From the NCBI GenBank assembly GCA_963700515.1, contig CAVOXY010000035.1:45259-109258 (forward strand): DNA of 64,000 nt, given 5' to 3'. The notes under the pieces are model-generated. The model was given only the letters and a program-made list of their open reading frames with translations, was not told where the DNA came from and ran no database searches. A program made the position numbers and the translations under genes. Position 1 is the first letter of the stretch, and each line of letters opens with the position of its first letter. This document shows, one piece after another, positions 20,924 to 30,693 of this stretch. Origin of the DNA: JAJRVM01 sp963700515. GTDB taxonomy: Bacteria > Planctomycetota > Planctomycetia > Pirellulales > Pirellulaceae.

Positions 20924-22492
20924 TACGCACTCACGCTCTCCTACTCGCCCTGGTTGCCGCCGTCACCGCTCTCGGACTTGCCCCGCGCGCCGCTGCCGCC
21001 GAGGGTTCCTGGGACAAGCCGCCGATGATCGGCATGTACGTCCACCAGCACTGGTCCTACAACCACCCCTACGCCGCTCGCACCTGGACCCAGGACGACT
21101 GGAGAGGCTATCTGGATGGCTTGAAGAAGCTCGGATTCAACACCGTCCTCATTTGGCCCGTGTTGGAGACGATGCCGGATCCGCTGACCAAGAGCGACGA
21201 GGAGAACCTGAAGAAAATTGCCAGTGTGATCGACTTCGCCCACAAGAACCTCGACATGCGCGTATTAATCGCACTCTGTCCCAATGTCATCGCGAAAAAT
21301 GAAGAGGCCCGCCAATACACCTTCGTCGAACGGCCCTTCTTCCATACGGACCAGCGGGTAAACCCCGCCGACGCCGTGGCCATGGGCAAAATGATTGCCT
21401 GGCGTGAAAAACTGTTCACGCCCCTGAAAGCCGTGGACGGCGTGCTCATTATCGACAGCGACCCCGGCGGCTACCCCAACTCAGACAACGTCGAGTTCGT
21501 TTCGCTGCTGAATTCGCATCGCACCATGTTGAATCAACTCAACCCCGATATCGAGCTCTACTACTGGATTCACGCGGGCTGGGAAGCCTATTGCCGCTTC
21601 TACGCGACGGCGGAGTTTGCCATGGGCGAGATGCCGGAGATCGAGGAAGCGATCCGATTGCTGGCCAAGGTGAATCCCGAGCCGTGGGGCCTGGCCAGTG
21701 GCCGTGGGCCCCACGTGGCCGATGAGCTGGGCATGGCCGACCGCGTTCTGTCCTACCAGTACGGCGCCATTGAAGGAGAACCCAGTTTCCCCATGACCAA
21801 TTTCATGACGGAGCGCGCTTACCTGGTCGGCCAGGACAAGGGCGTCCGTGGCACTCTCGGCAACTCCCAGACCCACTGCATCCAACTGCCCAACGCGTTC
21901 CTCTTCGCACGTGGTGCTCACGACCTGCCCATGCCGACGCGGGAAGACTACGTGGCGTTCGCCGAGCGGCTTCTGAGGGGCCATGGCGAAACGATCGTTG
22001 CTGGTTGGGAGGCCATCAACAAGGTGGATGCCGCGGCTATCGAAAGGGCACGCGCTGCAGGTGGCCACGCTGCAGGGGCAGGACCTGGAAATGGGCGACC
22101 TTCAGGGTCTCCTCTTCGGCGACCCGCAGCGCTTCGTCAACGATCTCGTCCAGATGCTCCATACCCGCGCCACACTGGAGGCCTTGCGGACCGCCGTCGA
22201 GGACGGCGCGGACAAAAAAGTCGTGGGCGAAAAACTTGCGGTCTTCGTCGGCGCAGCGGGTGCGTGGCAGGCGACTCACGGCTATAAGAACAACTGGTTT
22301 TGGCCTCGGATGGAAGAAACACTCATGAAGGTCGATGCGGCAACCTACGGCCCGTATTTTGCCGAACGCTCCTACAAGGGTGCCGGGGACACTCCCTTCG
22401 AGCGAGTGCAGAACGCCTTTAAGCAGGTGGAAACGTTCACCCCTCGGATCCTGAAGGCCATGGAGAAAACGGCCGCCGACTTGCAGAAGTGA
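20920..22492 (+). CDS. Secreted TIM-barrel-like protein of unknown function, paralogue 1 (one frameshift)
   Basis: ATG 20,920 overlaps the permease stop. A signal peptide (MIRTHALLLALVAAVTAL, cleavage after 'AAAA') precedes about 500 residues. Conserved blocks: 'HQHWSYNHPYAARTWT', 'LGFNTVLIWPVLET', 'VDGVLIIDSDPGGYP', 'YYWIHAGWEAYCRFY', 'QTHCIQLPNAFLFARG' and 'HGYKNNWFW'. Beta-strand ends rich in Asp, Glu and Trp suggest a (beta/alpha)8 glycoside-hydrolase-like fold, but I cannot name a family. The frame changes near 22,060 ('AIERARA' into 'ALQVATLQGQDLEMGD'). Translationally coupled to the importer, so probably it releases or processes the imported ligand. A paralogue follows directly. Confidence 0.75.
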
Positions 22493-22611
22493 AGGTGGCC
22501 AGCCGCTTACTGAGCCAACCGTGAGGCATGTTCGAGACAGACTGTGACGCTGTGTTGCGACACGAGTCGTTTCACGTCGCCCGAGGCGATTCCCAGAGGA
22601 GTACATTCATC

Positions 22612-24160
22612 GTGCAACGAACCATCATTGGCCTACTGATCGCACTGTTCGCGCACGCGCTCCCGGCCGGCGCCGCGCCACCAACGGCGAGACGAACCGC
22701 TCCTGGGAATCTATGTTCACCAGCACTGGTCCTACAACCATCCGTACAACGCCCGGACCTGGACGCTCGACGACTGGCAGGGCTATCTGGACGGCGTGAA
22801 GCGGTTGGGCTACAACACCGTCCTGATCTGGCCCGTGCTGGAAACCGTGCCTGAGCCGATGACCCCGAGCGACCGAGCCAATCTCGATCGTATCGCCAAG
22901 GTGATCGACATGGCCCACACGCAATTTGCCATGCGGGCCTACTTCGTCCTTTGCCCGAACAACCGGGGAAAGGACGAGGCGGCGCAATACACGTTCGAAG
23001 AACGCCCGTTCTTCGGCACCGAACGACGCATCAATCCGGCGGATGCCGTCGAATGGGGCAAGTTGATCGCCTTTCGCAAGAAACTGATCACGCCATTGAA
23101 GCATGCCGACGGAATCTTCATCATCGACAGCGATCCGGGCGGCTGGCCTGCTTCGACGAATGTCGACTTCGTCGCGATTCTACGCAGCCACCGTTACATC
23201 ATGGACGAGGTCCGGCCCGGCATGGAGCTAATCTATTGGGCGGCCTTCGGCTGGGAGGCGTACGGGCGCTTTTACGAGACGGGCGAGATCAAACGCGGCT
23301 CCGAAGATGAGTTCGACGACACGGTCCACATGATGGCACGAAACCACCTCGAGCCCTGGTGGATCGCCAGTATGAACGATCCGCTATTGACCAGTACGCT
23401 CGCCCTGCCCCAACGCATACTGAGCTTCAACTACGGCAAGATCGAAGGCGAACCGAGCTTTCCGCTGACCAACTTCGGCGACGATACGGCCTATGAAGGT
23501 GGTAAGAACAAAGGCGCACTGGGCGTGCTCGGCAACGCACAGACCCATTGCGTTCAGTTGCCCAACACCTTCGCCTTTGCCCGCGGCGCACAGGGCCTGA
23601 CCTGCACGCGCGACGATTACGTCGCCTTCGCCAATGACCTCCTGCCTGGGCATGGCGAGACCATCGTGGCCGGTTGGAGCGCATTGCACGCGGGGGATCC
23701 CGCGGCGCACGACGCCGCGATCCAGGCGCTCGAACAGATAGATCAGGCTGCCCTGAAGCCCGGCCCGCTCCGGGGCCTGCTATTTGGCGATCCCGGCCGC
23801 TTTCTTCACGACCTCGTGCTGCAACTGCGGATGACCGGGGCCCTCGAGACCTTTTATCGGGCGGCCCTGACGCAACCCCAGGACCCGGCGGCGGTGAAGG
23901 ACTCGTTTGCCGCGCTGATCGACGCCGGGGACGCGTGGCAGCGCACGCACGGTTATAAAAACAATTGGTACGACGTTAAACTCTGGCAGGCGCTTGGCGC
24001 CATCCATGCTCCCGCCTCCCAGGAAACGCTGGCGAAGAACGTATTCGTGGGCGAGGGGGAAACTATGTTCGATAAGGTGCAGGACGGCCTGCGCCGCATG
24101 GAGACCTTCACCCCACGGCTCCTGGCGGCCATGAAAAAAGACTATGCGGCACTACCCTGA
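22612..24160 (+). CDS. Secreted TIM-barrel-like protein of unknown function, paralogue 2 (one frameshift)
   Basis: GTG 22,612 begins a signal peptide (VQRTIIGLLIALFAHAL, cleavage near 'AGAA'). A frame change near 22,700 leads into 'IYVHQHWSYNHPYNARTWT', after which the frame is open to 24,160. All blocks of paralogue 1 recur in the same order: 'LGYNTVLIWPVLETVPEPM', 'DGIFIIDSDPGGWP', 'IYWAAFGWEAYGRFYETGE', 'QTHCVQLPNTFAFARG' and 'THGYKNNWYD'. The two are clear tandem duplicates that have diverged, so both are probably used. About 515 residues. Not recognised as a named family. Confidence 0.75.
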
Positions 24161-24237
24161 CCCGGCCCACGGCCGCAATGAGAAAACGCCGTCTGCCTGG
24201 GGGCTCACTGATGTTGTTCGTCACGCGTGATGGGAAC

Positions 24238-24360
24238 GAATCGGGAATGCGGAATGCGGAATGCGGAATTCGGAATCAGCAGCACCGTGGTCACCGTGAG
24301 CCACTGCCGGCGTAATCGGCCTCTTCCACTGCGCATTGCCGCATTCCGCATTCCCGATTA
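24238..24360. repeat. Dispersed 'ATGCGGA' hairpin element, copy B
   Basis: Left arm 'cgggaatgcggaatgcgg' pairs with right arm 'ccgcattccgcattcccg' across about 80 bp, a clean inverted repeat. Lies in the 415-bp gap between paralogue 2 and the ceramidase-like gene, which otherwise shows no gene. Related to copies at 1,035-1,172 and 41,760-41,905. Confidence 0.75.
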
Positions 24361-24575
24361 TTCCCCTATCCAGCGGATGACTTTGCAGGGACGCGCAGGT
24401 GATTGCCTTGACGTGGGAAACTTGAAGTCCATCACGATTCGTGATACGGTAGCGACCCTGTAGAGCCACGTATGGGCTCTTGAGATGCCTCGTTGACTTG
24501 CCTGCCATCGTGAATGTTCCGGAACACCATCGCATTTCAAGAGTGTCGACAGAATCGCGAGGATGATTGGAATCC

Positions 24576-25901
24576 ATGCTCAGAGCCGGCGCCAAACAAC
24601 GCGACATTACACCAAGCAGCAGCACGTTTCTTTACGGCTATCCCCACGTGTCCCGATACAGCACCGGGGTCCACGACCCTCTTCTGAGCAGCGCGCTCTA
24701 TCTGGATGACGGCGAAACCGGCGTCCTCTTCATCGCCTGCGACGTGATCTTTGTGGGTCGTGATCTGGTGAACCGCGCGCGGAACCGTATCGCGGCGGAG
24801 ACGGGCGTGCCTGCAGCGCACATCCTGATCAGCGCCACGCACACGCATTCCGGTCCGGTCACGGTCAACTACATCAGCAACGAAGGCGACCCCGTTGTTC
24901 CCCAAGCTGCTCCCGCGTATCTCAGCCAGCTGGAGAATGGCATCGTCGAGGCGGGCATCGCGGCCGTCCGCGCTGCGCAGCCCGCGGTCCTTGCGCAGAC
25001 CCGCTGTCGCGTCCATGGACTGGGCACGAATCGCCGCGATCCGAACGGGCCTGCCGACCCGGAGGTACCTCTGCTCTTGGCGCGCGATGCCGCGACCGAC
25101 GCCCCGATCGCGTGCCTGCTCGTGTGCGCCATGCACCCCACTGTGCTCCACGAAGATTCGACCGACATCAGCGGCGATTTTCCTGCGTTTGCCCGCCGCT
25201 ACCTGCAAGAAGAAGTGTTCGGCGACGCCTGCCCTGTGATCTACCACATGGGCGCATCGGGCAATCAGAGCCCACGCCACGCCACGCGGGCCAACACCCT
25301 GGAAGAGGCGGATCGTTTGGGCCGCCTGCTGGGCCGTGCCGCGGAGGAATCGCTCGCCGGGGCCACCTGCACAGACAACGTCTCGATTGTTGTCAGGCAG
25401 ACTTTCGCGATGCTTGTTCCCGCAGTGTTTCCATCCGTTGCCGAGGCCGAAGCGAAGGAAGCACGCGCCCGGCAGCGTCTCACGCAATTGGAAGCAACGG
25501 GAGCGTCTCGCCAGGAAATTCGCACGGCCCAATGCGATTGGTTTGGTGCCGAGGAGACGTGCACTCTCGCCCAAGCCGCCGCCGAAGGACGCCTGGCCGA
25601 CATCCAGCAGTCGGCGATGCCCGCGGAGATCCAGCTGATCGGCATCGGGGGGCACACGTACGTGGGATGGCCCGGCGAGATCTTTGTCGAATACGCGCTC
25701 GCGCTGCGCAACGCCGACCCGAATGTGTTTCTCATCACGCTGGCCAACGGTGAACTCCAGGGCTACATCGTCACACCGCAGGCCGCCCGTGAAGGGGGAT
25801 ACGAAGCCTCCAACGCGGTGTTCGCCGCCCGGAGCGGTGGAATCCTGGTCGAACATACACTGCGTCTCTTGCAGCAGCATCCCGTGGCGGCGCAAACATG
25901 A
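24576..25901 (+). CDS. Neutral/alkaline ceramidase-like hydrolase
   Basis: 441 residues. ATG 24,576 chosen over an in-frame TTG three codons upstream. Starts with the 'RAGAKQRDITP' opening of the family, then 'ISATHTHSGP', the zinc His-x-His-x-x-x-Ser/Gly site (near residue 90), 'CAMHPTVL' and 'IYHMGASGNQSPR' with further conserved histidine and Asn, and 'GELQGYIVTPQA' near the end. No signal peptide is visible, unlike secreted ceramidases, so it may act in the cytoplasm on an amide such as an N-acyl amino sugar. Its stop overlaps the kinase start (ATGA), tying it to sugar catabolism. Shorter than eukaryotic ceramidases (about 700), as is common in bacterial relatives. Confidence 0.85.
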   Translation: MLRAGAKQRDITPSSSTFLYGYPHVSRYSTGVHDPLLSSALYLDDGETGVLFIACDVIFVGRDLVNRARNRIAAETGVPAAHILISATHTHSGPVTVNYISNEGDPVVPQAAPAYLSQLENGIVEAGIAAVRAAQPAVLAQTRCRVHGLGTNRRDPNGPADPEVPLLLARDAATDAPIACLLVCAMHPTVLHEDSTDISGDFPAFARRYLQEEVFGDACPVIYHMGASGNQSPRHATRANTLEEADRLGRLLGRAAEESLAGATCTDNVSIVVRQTFAMLVPAVFPSVAEAEAKEARARQRLTQLEATGASRQEIRTAQCDWFGAEETCTLAQAAAEGRLADIQQSAMPAEIQLIGIGGHTYVGWPGEIFVEYALALRNADPNVFLITLANGELQGYIVTPQAAREGGYEASNAVFAARSGGILVEHTLRLLQQHPVAAQT

Positions 25902-27288
25902 TGGACTGTGTTCTCGGAATCGATCTCGGCACCAGCTACTTCAAACTCGTACTGTTCGACCGTGACGGCTGTATTCGCGGTGCCGCTCGGCGCTCGGTTC
26001 CCAAAGCGTATTGCAGGCAATCGGTGCGAATTGGACGTCGACGTCTTCTGGCAAGTGCTCCGAACCGCGGTGGCCCAGGTTTGCGCGGAGGCCGACGTCG
26101 CCGCCCGACAGATCGTGGCGGTTAGCTACGCCTCTCAGGCCAACAGCTTTCTCTTGCTCGATGCGGATAACGCTCCGCTCACCCCGCTCGTGCTTTGGCC
26201 CGATCGTCGCGCTTCGGACGACGCCTCCCTCTGCTTCGCATTTTGGGACCGACCCGACTTCCTGGCAGTCACCGGTCTCGGTCTCTGCTCGGCGGAATTT
26301 CTGCCCGCAAAAATTCGCTGGTTCCAGCAACGCGCGCCCGAGATTTGGACACGGACGCACCGCATCATGACCATCTCCGACTACCTCACCTATGGCGTCA
26401 CAGGTGAGTTCCGCGGCGACGAGGGCACCTCCTCCCTTCTTGGCTTGTGGGATGTACCGGGACACGCCTGGTGGGAGGCCGCCTGCAACGCCCTCGACAT
26501 TCCCACCGGCTACCTGGCCGCTCCTGCGCTGACGGGAGAGACGATTGGCGGCGTGTCGCCCCCAGGCGCCGCCCGCCTGGGACTGCCTCCGGGCATTCCC
26601 TTCGTGGCCGGTGGGCTCGATCACTACATGGCCGCCCTCGGCGCGGGGATGGGAAACATCGCGCCGGCGGTCGACTCCACCGGCACCGTTCTCGCGCTGT
26701 TAGGCAGCAGCACGCAGTGGCAGCCTCGCCCGGGTTGTTGCGCGGGACCGGCGCGACTCCGAGGCCAGTATTACCAAATGGCCTTCAGCGATAATGGCAG
26801 CCACGGTCCTTGAGTGGTACCAGGGCGTTCACGCGTCCCAATACACCCTGCCGGAGTTACTCGACCAGGCCGCCAGCGTTCCCGCCGGCGCCGAAGGGCT
26901 CATCGCACGCCCCTCCGCTGACCGCTATCCCGGCCTCGAGGGTTTTCTGCACGCCTCCCCCAGTCACCGCCACGGGCATTACGTCCGAGCGTCCTCGAAT
27001 CCTCGGCAGCCGAACTCGCACAACTCGCGGCGACTCTGTTCGGGGAGCATGTGCCGGCCTGCATCGCCGCCACGGGCGGCGGCGCCCGGAGCAATCTGTG
27101 GATGCAAATCAAAGCGGACCTGATCGGAGCGGAGTTCGTGGTGACCGCCTGTCCCGAGCCCGCCTGCCTGGGAGCGGCGCATGGTCTCGGCCGTCGCCGC
27201 GCAGTGGTTTGACGACGTCGAAGCGGCCTCCGCCGCCTGGATCGTCGAGCGTCAGCGTTTCCAACCGAAGGGATCAGGAAAGAAATAG
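25898..27288 (+). CDS. FGGY-family carbohydrate kinase (several frameshifts)
   Basis: ATG 25,898 overlaps the previous stop. Starts 'VLGIDLGTSYFKLVLFDRDG', the phosphate-1 motif of FGGY kinases, and continues with 'ANSFLLLDADNAPLTPLVLWPDRR', 'ISDYLTYGVTGEF', 'GGLDHYMAALGAGM' and 'CIAATGGGARSNLWMQIKADL', the adenosine motif. Frame changes near 25,975, 26,800, 26,985 and 27,185; homology continues through each to TAG 27,288 (about 463 residues, normal for the family). ATP-dependent phosphorylation of a ketose or polyol, plausibly xylulose given the neighbouring isomerase. Calling this a pseudogene is possible, but the clustered indels look technical. Confidence 0.75.
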
Positions 27289-27447
27289 CTGCGTCTTGTT
27301 CTCTCACCCCTTTGGGGAGTGCATAGGGTGAGTGTTAGTCTTCATTACGTTATGCTGATCTCGGCAACTTCGTCCATCCTCGCCGCGCAGGCGCGGCTGC
27401 CGCGTTGCTCTCAGACAATTAGAACCACGGCTAGGGAGCGTAATTGC

Positions 27448-27945
27448 ATGCGCGAATTACAGAAGGGACTCGATATTTCGGTCTCGCCGGTGCTTCGGCA
27501 AAGCGCGTTGTCGGCGTTTGACAAGCAACTTCAGGTGTGGAATCTGAAGATGCCGCGGGTCGATCCGTTGGTGTTGGATTTCGGTCTCCATGATTTTGAT
27601 CGCGTGGGACTGATTGAATGTTGGATCTGCAACGAGGTCGACGCCGGCTATTGCGGGAAATACCTCTTCGTGTTTGATGGACAGACCTGTCCCATGCACC
27701 GGCATAAGAAGAAGGTCGAGACCTTCTTCATCGTCAAGGGTGCCGTGAGCATGACCTGGAACGGCCAAACAAGCACGCTGTGCGACGGAGACTCTCTCCT
27801 CGTCGAACCCTGGGTGCCCCACGCCTTCACCGGCGTTGGCCCGGCCCTCGTGCTCGAAGTGTCGACCCCTTGCCTGATCGACGACAACTACTTCGAGAAT
27901 GCCAATATTCCCATTGGCGGCAACTATGGCGGCGGTGCCCTCTAG
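27448..27945 (+). CDS. Cupin sugar isomerase, D-lyxose isomerase-like
   Basis: 165 residues from ATG 27,448 (an upstream in-frame start at 27,319 has no homology-like sequence). Single cupin domain with metal ligands in 'CPMHRHKKKVETFFIVKG' (two His and one Glu) and a later His in 'VEPWVPHAFTG'. This His-x-His-x(4-5)-Glu...His pattern and the 'K-K' pair resemble the D-lyxose/D-mannose isomerase cupins. Likely reaction: aldose to 2-ketose in the cytoplasm, feeding the FGGY kinase 160 bp upstream. A plain cupin of other function cannot be excluded. Confidence 0.75.
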   Translation: MRELQKGLDISVSPVLRQSALSAFDKQLQVWNLKMPRVDPLVLDFGLHDFDRVGLIECWICNEVDAGYCGKYLFVFDGQTCPMHRHKKKVETFFIVKGAVSMTWNGQTSTLCDGDSLLVEPWVPHAFTGVGPALVLEVSTPCLIDDNYFENANIPIGGNYGGGAL

Positions 27946-28112
27946 TGGCGTAATGGGAAGTTATGAGTCATGATGATTACCGGTGCGTTCAGTTGTGCCG
28001 AGGGTGAATCAGTTGATTCCAAGCGGTGGTTGTCCGCTTTTGGGTTGCTGGCCAAACCCGCGTCAGGATAGGTGTGCAGCAGGTGTTGGAAACACTTTTG
28101 AAGGAGGACCTC

Positions 28113-29537
28113 ATGGGTCGCTACGATCCGTCACGATATGCTGTCGACCTGCGGCGGATTCCGAGCATCATGACGGATGTCTTGCCCGGTCCCAGGAGCC
28201 AGGCACTCCATGCTCGCGTGACAAGGAACTTTCGCGGTCTCTCGGGGCAGGTCCGCTTGTTTCCGGTTGCCTTCGAGGAAGGGCAAGGCTGCGTACTGAC
28301 CGATGTCGACGGCAATAAGTACATCGATTTTTCCAGCGGCATCTACGTGACCACGCTCGGACACTGCCATCCCAAGGTCTCCGAGGCCGTGGCGACGTAC
28401 GCGAAGAAGCTGATGAACTGCCACGATTTCACCACCGAGATCAAGGCCCGCCTCATCGAAAAGATGATCGAAGTTCTTCCCGGCGATCTTCACGGGATTC
28501 AGCTCTACGACAGCGGCACCACCGCTGTCGAGGCTGCCCTGCGGACCTGCCGTGCCGCCACGGGAAAGCACGAGTTCATCAGTTGCTTCCGTGACTTTCA
28601 CGGAAAGTCCGGTCATGCCGTCAGCCTCGCCAACATGAACAAGTTCAACGGCCCCGGCCGCAATGCCGGTTTCTATATGGTGCCCCGCCCCGACGTCTAC
28701 CGACCCTGGTGGACCCGCGCCGACGGCTCCCTCGACACCGAGCGATACCTCGAGTTTTACGACCGCTTTATTGAGGAGTCGACCACCAACCAGGTCGCCG
28801 CGTTCGTCGTCGAACCGATTCAGGGCTGGGCCGGCAGCGTGATGCCTCCTGACGACTTCTTCCCAAAACTCCGCACGTTCTGCGACGAACGGGGCATTCT
28901 GCTGGTGGCGGACGAAGTCCTTACGGGCGCTGGTCGTACTGGCAAAATGCTGTGCATGGAGCATTGGAATGTGCTGCCCGACGTGGTCACTCTCGGCAAA
29001 GGATTCGGCAATGGTTTCCCCGTGACGGCCATGGTCGTGCGCGAGCCCTATGCTGACGCCGTCGACAAGATCAGCGCTTCCACCAGTTACGGTGGCAACC
29101 CCATGGCGTGCGCCGCGGCTCTGGCTTCCATCGAAGCGATCGAGGAAGAAGGATTGCTGGAGCATGCGCAACACCTCGAGGACCTCTTCCAAAGCCGCAT
29201 GAGCGACTGGCCCGCACGTTACCCGATCGTCGGTCACACCCGCGTCAAGGGCTGTCTCATGGGTGTCGAGCTCGTGAAGAACCAGGAGACCAAAGAACCC
29301 TTCGACGAAGCCGGTAAGCTGGTCTACCAGAGGGCTTTCCAGAAGGGCCTCGCCTGGATTCCCGCCGGGCACATCCTCCGCATGAGCCCGCCCATCATCA
29401 TGCCCGACGACGTGGCTCACAAAGGCATGGACCTCATCGAAGAGTCGATTGCTGAAGTTGCCGAAGCATTTGGATATCCGCATGTCTCGCAACAAATTTC
29501 ATCGGAAGAAGGTCAAACTGCTCAACCTTTCAGGTGA
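28113..29537 (+). CDS. Class III PLP-dependent aminotransferase
   Basis: 474 residues, ATG 28,113 behind 'aaggaggacct'. Family features in order: 'VDGNKYIDFSSGIYVTTLGHCHPKV', 'YDSGTTAVEAALRTCRA', 'AAFVVEPIQGWAGSVMPP', 'ILLVADEVLTGAGRTG' (PLP-ring Asp) and 'VTLGKGFGNGFP' (Schiff-base Lys). Transfers an amino group to or from a keto or aldehyde substrate. Its presence in the cluster hints that the sugar handled here carries or acquires an amino group. The last 18 codons overlap the RAYT-like gene; the tail 'QQISSEEGQTAQPFR' is probably not native, suggesting the transposase gene landed at its 3' end. Confidence 0.9.
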   Translation: MGRYDPSRYAVDLRRIPSIMTDVLPGPRSQALHARVTRNFRGLSGQVRLFPVAFEEGQGCVLTDVDGNKYIDFSSGIYVTTLGHCHPKVSEAVATYAKKLMNCHDFTTEIKARLIEKMIEVLPGDLHGIQLYDSGTTAVEAALRTCRAATGKHEFISCFRDFHGKSGHAVSLANMNKFNGPGRNAGFYMVPRPDVYRPWWTRADGSLDTERYLEFYDRFIEESTTNQVAAFVVEPIQGWAGSVMPPDDFFPKLRTFCDERGILLVADEVLTGAGRTGKMLCMEHWNVLPDVVTLGKGFGNGFPVTAMVVREPYADAVDKISASTSYGGNPMACAAALASIEAIEEEGLLEHAQHLEDLFQSRMSDWPARYPIVGHTRVKGCLMGVELVKNQETKEPFDEAGKLVYQRAFQKGLAWIPAGHILRMSPPIIMPDDVAHKGMDLIEESIAEVAEAFGYPHVSQQISSEEGQTAQPFR

Positions 29538-30084
29538 CGCGCATTTTTCGACCTTCTCTTGTTTTCACCGCTTGCCATTGCTGTCGAGGGATCGCACCTG
29601 TCGTTGGTTTGTCGACGCGCTGGCGGCCGCCCGCTTAAAGCACTCGTTTGATCTCTGGGCCTGGGTGATTATGCCGGAACACGTGTATCTGCTGTTCTAT
29701 CCGCGGCTGAGCGATTACGAGACAAGCAGTATTTTAGGGGACATCAAGCAACCGGTGGGGGAGAAGGCGATTCGGTACTTGGAAAATATCTCAAGTCCGT
29801 TTCTCGACAAACTAACGGTAGTGAACAAGAACCGCACATATCGCCATTTCTGGCAGTGCGGGCCTGGCTATGACGAGAACATACGCGACCCAGCAGCGAT
29901 TCACGACATCATCGAGTACATCCACCAAAATCCGGTTCGACGTGGTTTGGTGGAGAAGGCGGAAGACTGGATCTGGTCGAGTGCTCGCGACTGGGCCGGT
30001 CTCGATTCTCCCTTCATTCAAGTGGATCGAACCGTCCCTCCTCTTGAGATCATCGGGGATCGAGTCGTCAGAGACTCAGATTAG
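29482..30084 (+). CDS. RAYT-like (REP-associated) Y1 transposase
   Basis: 200 residues from ATG 29,482, inside the 3' end of the aminotransferase gene in another frame. Domain: 'FSTFSCFHRLPLL' opening, 'WAWVIMPEHVYLLFYP' where the metal His-U-His should be, and 'YIHQNPVRRGLVEKAEDWIWSSARD' holding the catalytic Tyr. The HUH motif reads H-V-Y, so the second His is replaced and activity is doubtful. RAYTs move or process REP hairpins; REP-like hairpins do occur at 36,529-36,611 and 50,342-50,559 in this window. Confidence 0.8.
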   Translation: MSRNKFHRKKVKLLNLSGDAHFSTFSCFHRLPLLSRDRTCRWFVDALAAARLKHSFDLWAWVIMPEHVYLLFYPRLSDYETSSILGDIKQPVGEKAIRYLENISSPFLDKLTVVNKNRTYRHFWQCGPGYDENIRDPAAIHDIIEYIHQNPVRRGLVEKAEDWIWSSARDWAGLDSPFIQVDRTVPPLEIIGDRVVRDSD

Positions 30085-30435
30085 CCAGGTGCCACTGCTC
30101 AATCCATGCAGCATTCCAATTGTGGGATTTCGACACAAATCACTCACCCGACCGGAACGAGAACACCTGACTTGAGCAGTGCGTAGCTGGTGGCCGGCAT
30201 CCACCGCCGCGATGGGGAGTTGGTACGAGCTTCGCACTGCGTGCCTGGTGCGGCGGCGAGTTGGTGTGTTGTCGCGTCGTGCTCGGTTCTCTCGGCATTT
30301 GACAGTCGTCTCCGCACGCAGTGGCACATCGTCGAGATGGCGGCTAAGTACCTGCTTCGCACTGCCTGCGACGTGGCGGAGTGTCTTGCCGGTACCGAGC
30401 GAGCGGGATCTCTGCAGCGGTCATCCACAGGGCCA
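30085..30435. other. Gene-poor intergenic stretch
   Basis: A 350-bp gap between the RAYT-like gene and the terminator of the tRNA. It begins with 'aggtgccactgctcaa', nearly identical to 'gcgtgccactgctcaa' at 15,739, a small dispersed motif. Nothing else is recognised; open frames here overlap in several phases and lack family features. Confidence 0.5.
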
Positions 30436-30464
30436 TAAAAAAACACGCCCGGAGTGAGCGTGTT
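30436..30464 (-). terminator. Rho-independent terminator of tRNA-Ala
   Basis: On the minus strand 'acacgctcactccgggcgtgt' folds into a 7-bp stem and is followed by seven T. It lies 37 bp beyond the 3' end of the tRNA and faces the same way, so it ends that transcript. Confidence 0.85.
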
Positions 30465-30500
30465 GTCGCAAAGACTGTGAATAGAAGATGTTACGTTAAG

Positions 30501-30573
30501 TGGAGCGGAAGGGGATCGAACCCTCGACCTCGGCATTGCGAACGCCGCGCTCTCCCAGCTGAGCTACCGCCCC
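30501..30573 (-). tRNA. tRNA-Ala (anticodon CGC)
   Basis: 73-nt cloverleaf on the minus strand. Acceptor GGGGCGG pairs with CCGCTCC and includes the G3:U70 pair that identifies alanine tRNAs. D arm 'agctcagctgggagagc', anticodon stem CGGCG/TGCCG with loop TTCGCAA (anticodon CGC, reads GCG), T arm 'gagggttcgatcccct', discriminator A. The 3' CCA is not encoded. Fits a GC-rich genome that uses GCG codons often. Confidence 0.97.
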
Positions 30574-30693
30574 ATGCAGGCAACCTGCGGTTGGGCAAAG
30601 TGCAGCATTCTAGTGGAGGGCTTGGATTTCTGCAACTGCCCAGCAGTGTTGTGTGGCTCCCGCCCAGCGGCCTTGGGGCTTCCATCCAGCGGC

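Noticed and set aside
24537..25895. A 452-codon minus-strand frame
   Set aside because: Antisense of the ceramidase-like gene, which has clear catalytic motifs; the long shadow follows from GC-rich codon bias.
28131..29495. A 454-codon minus-strand frame
   Set aside because: Antisense of the aminotransferase, whose PLP motifs are complete; no recognisable domain in the shadow.
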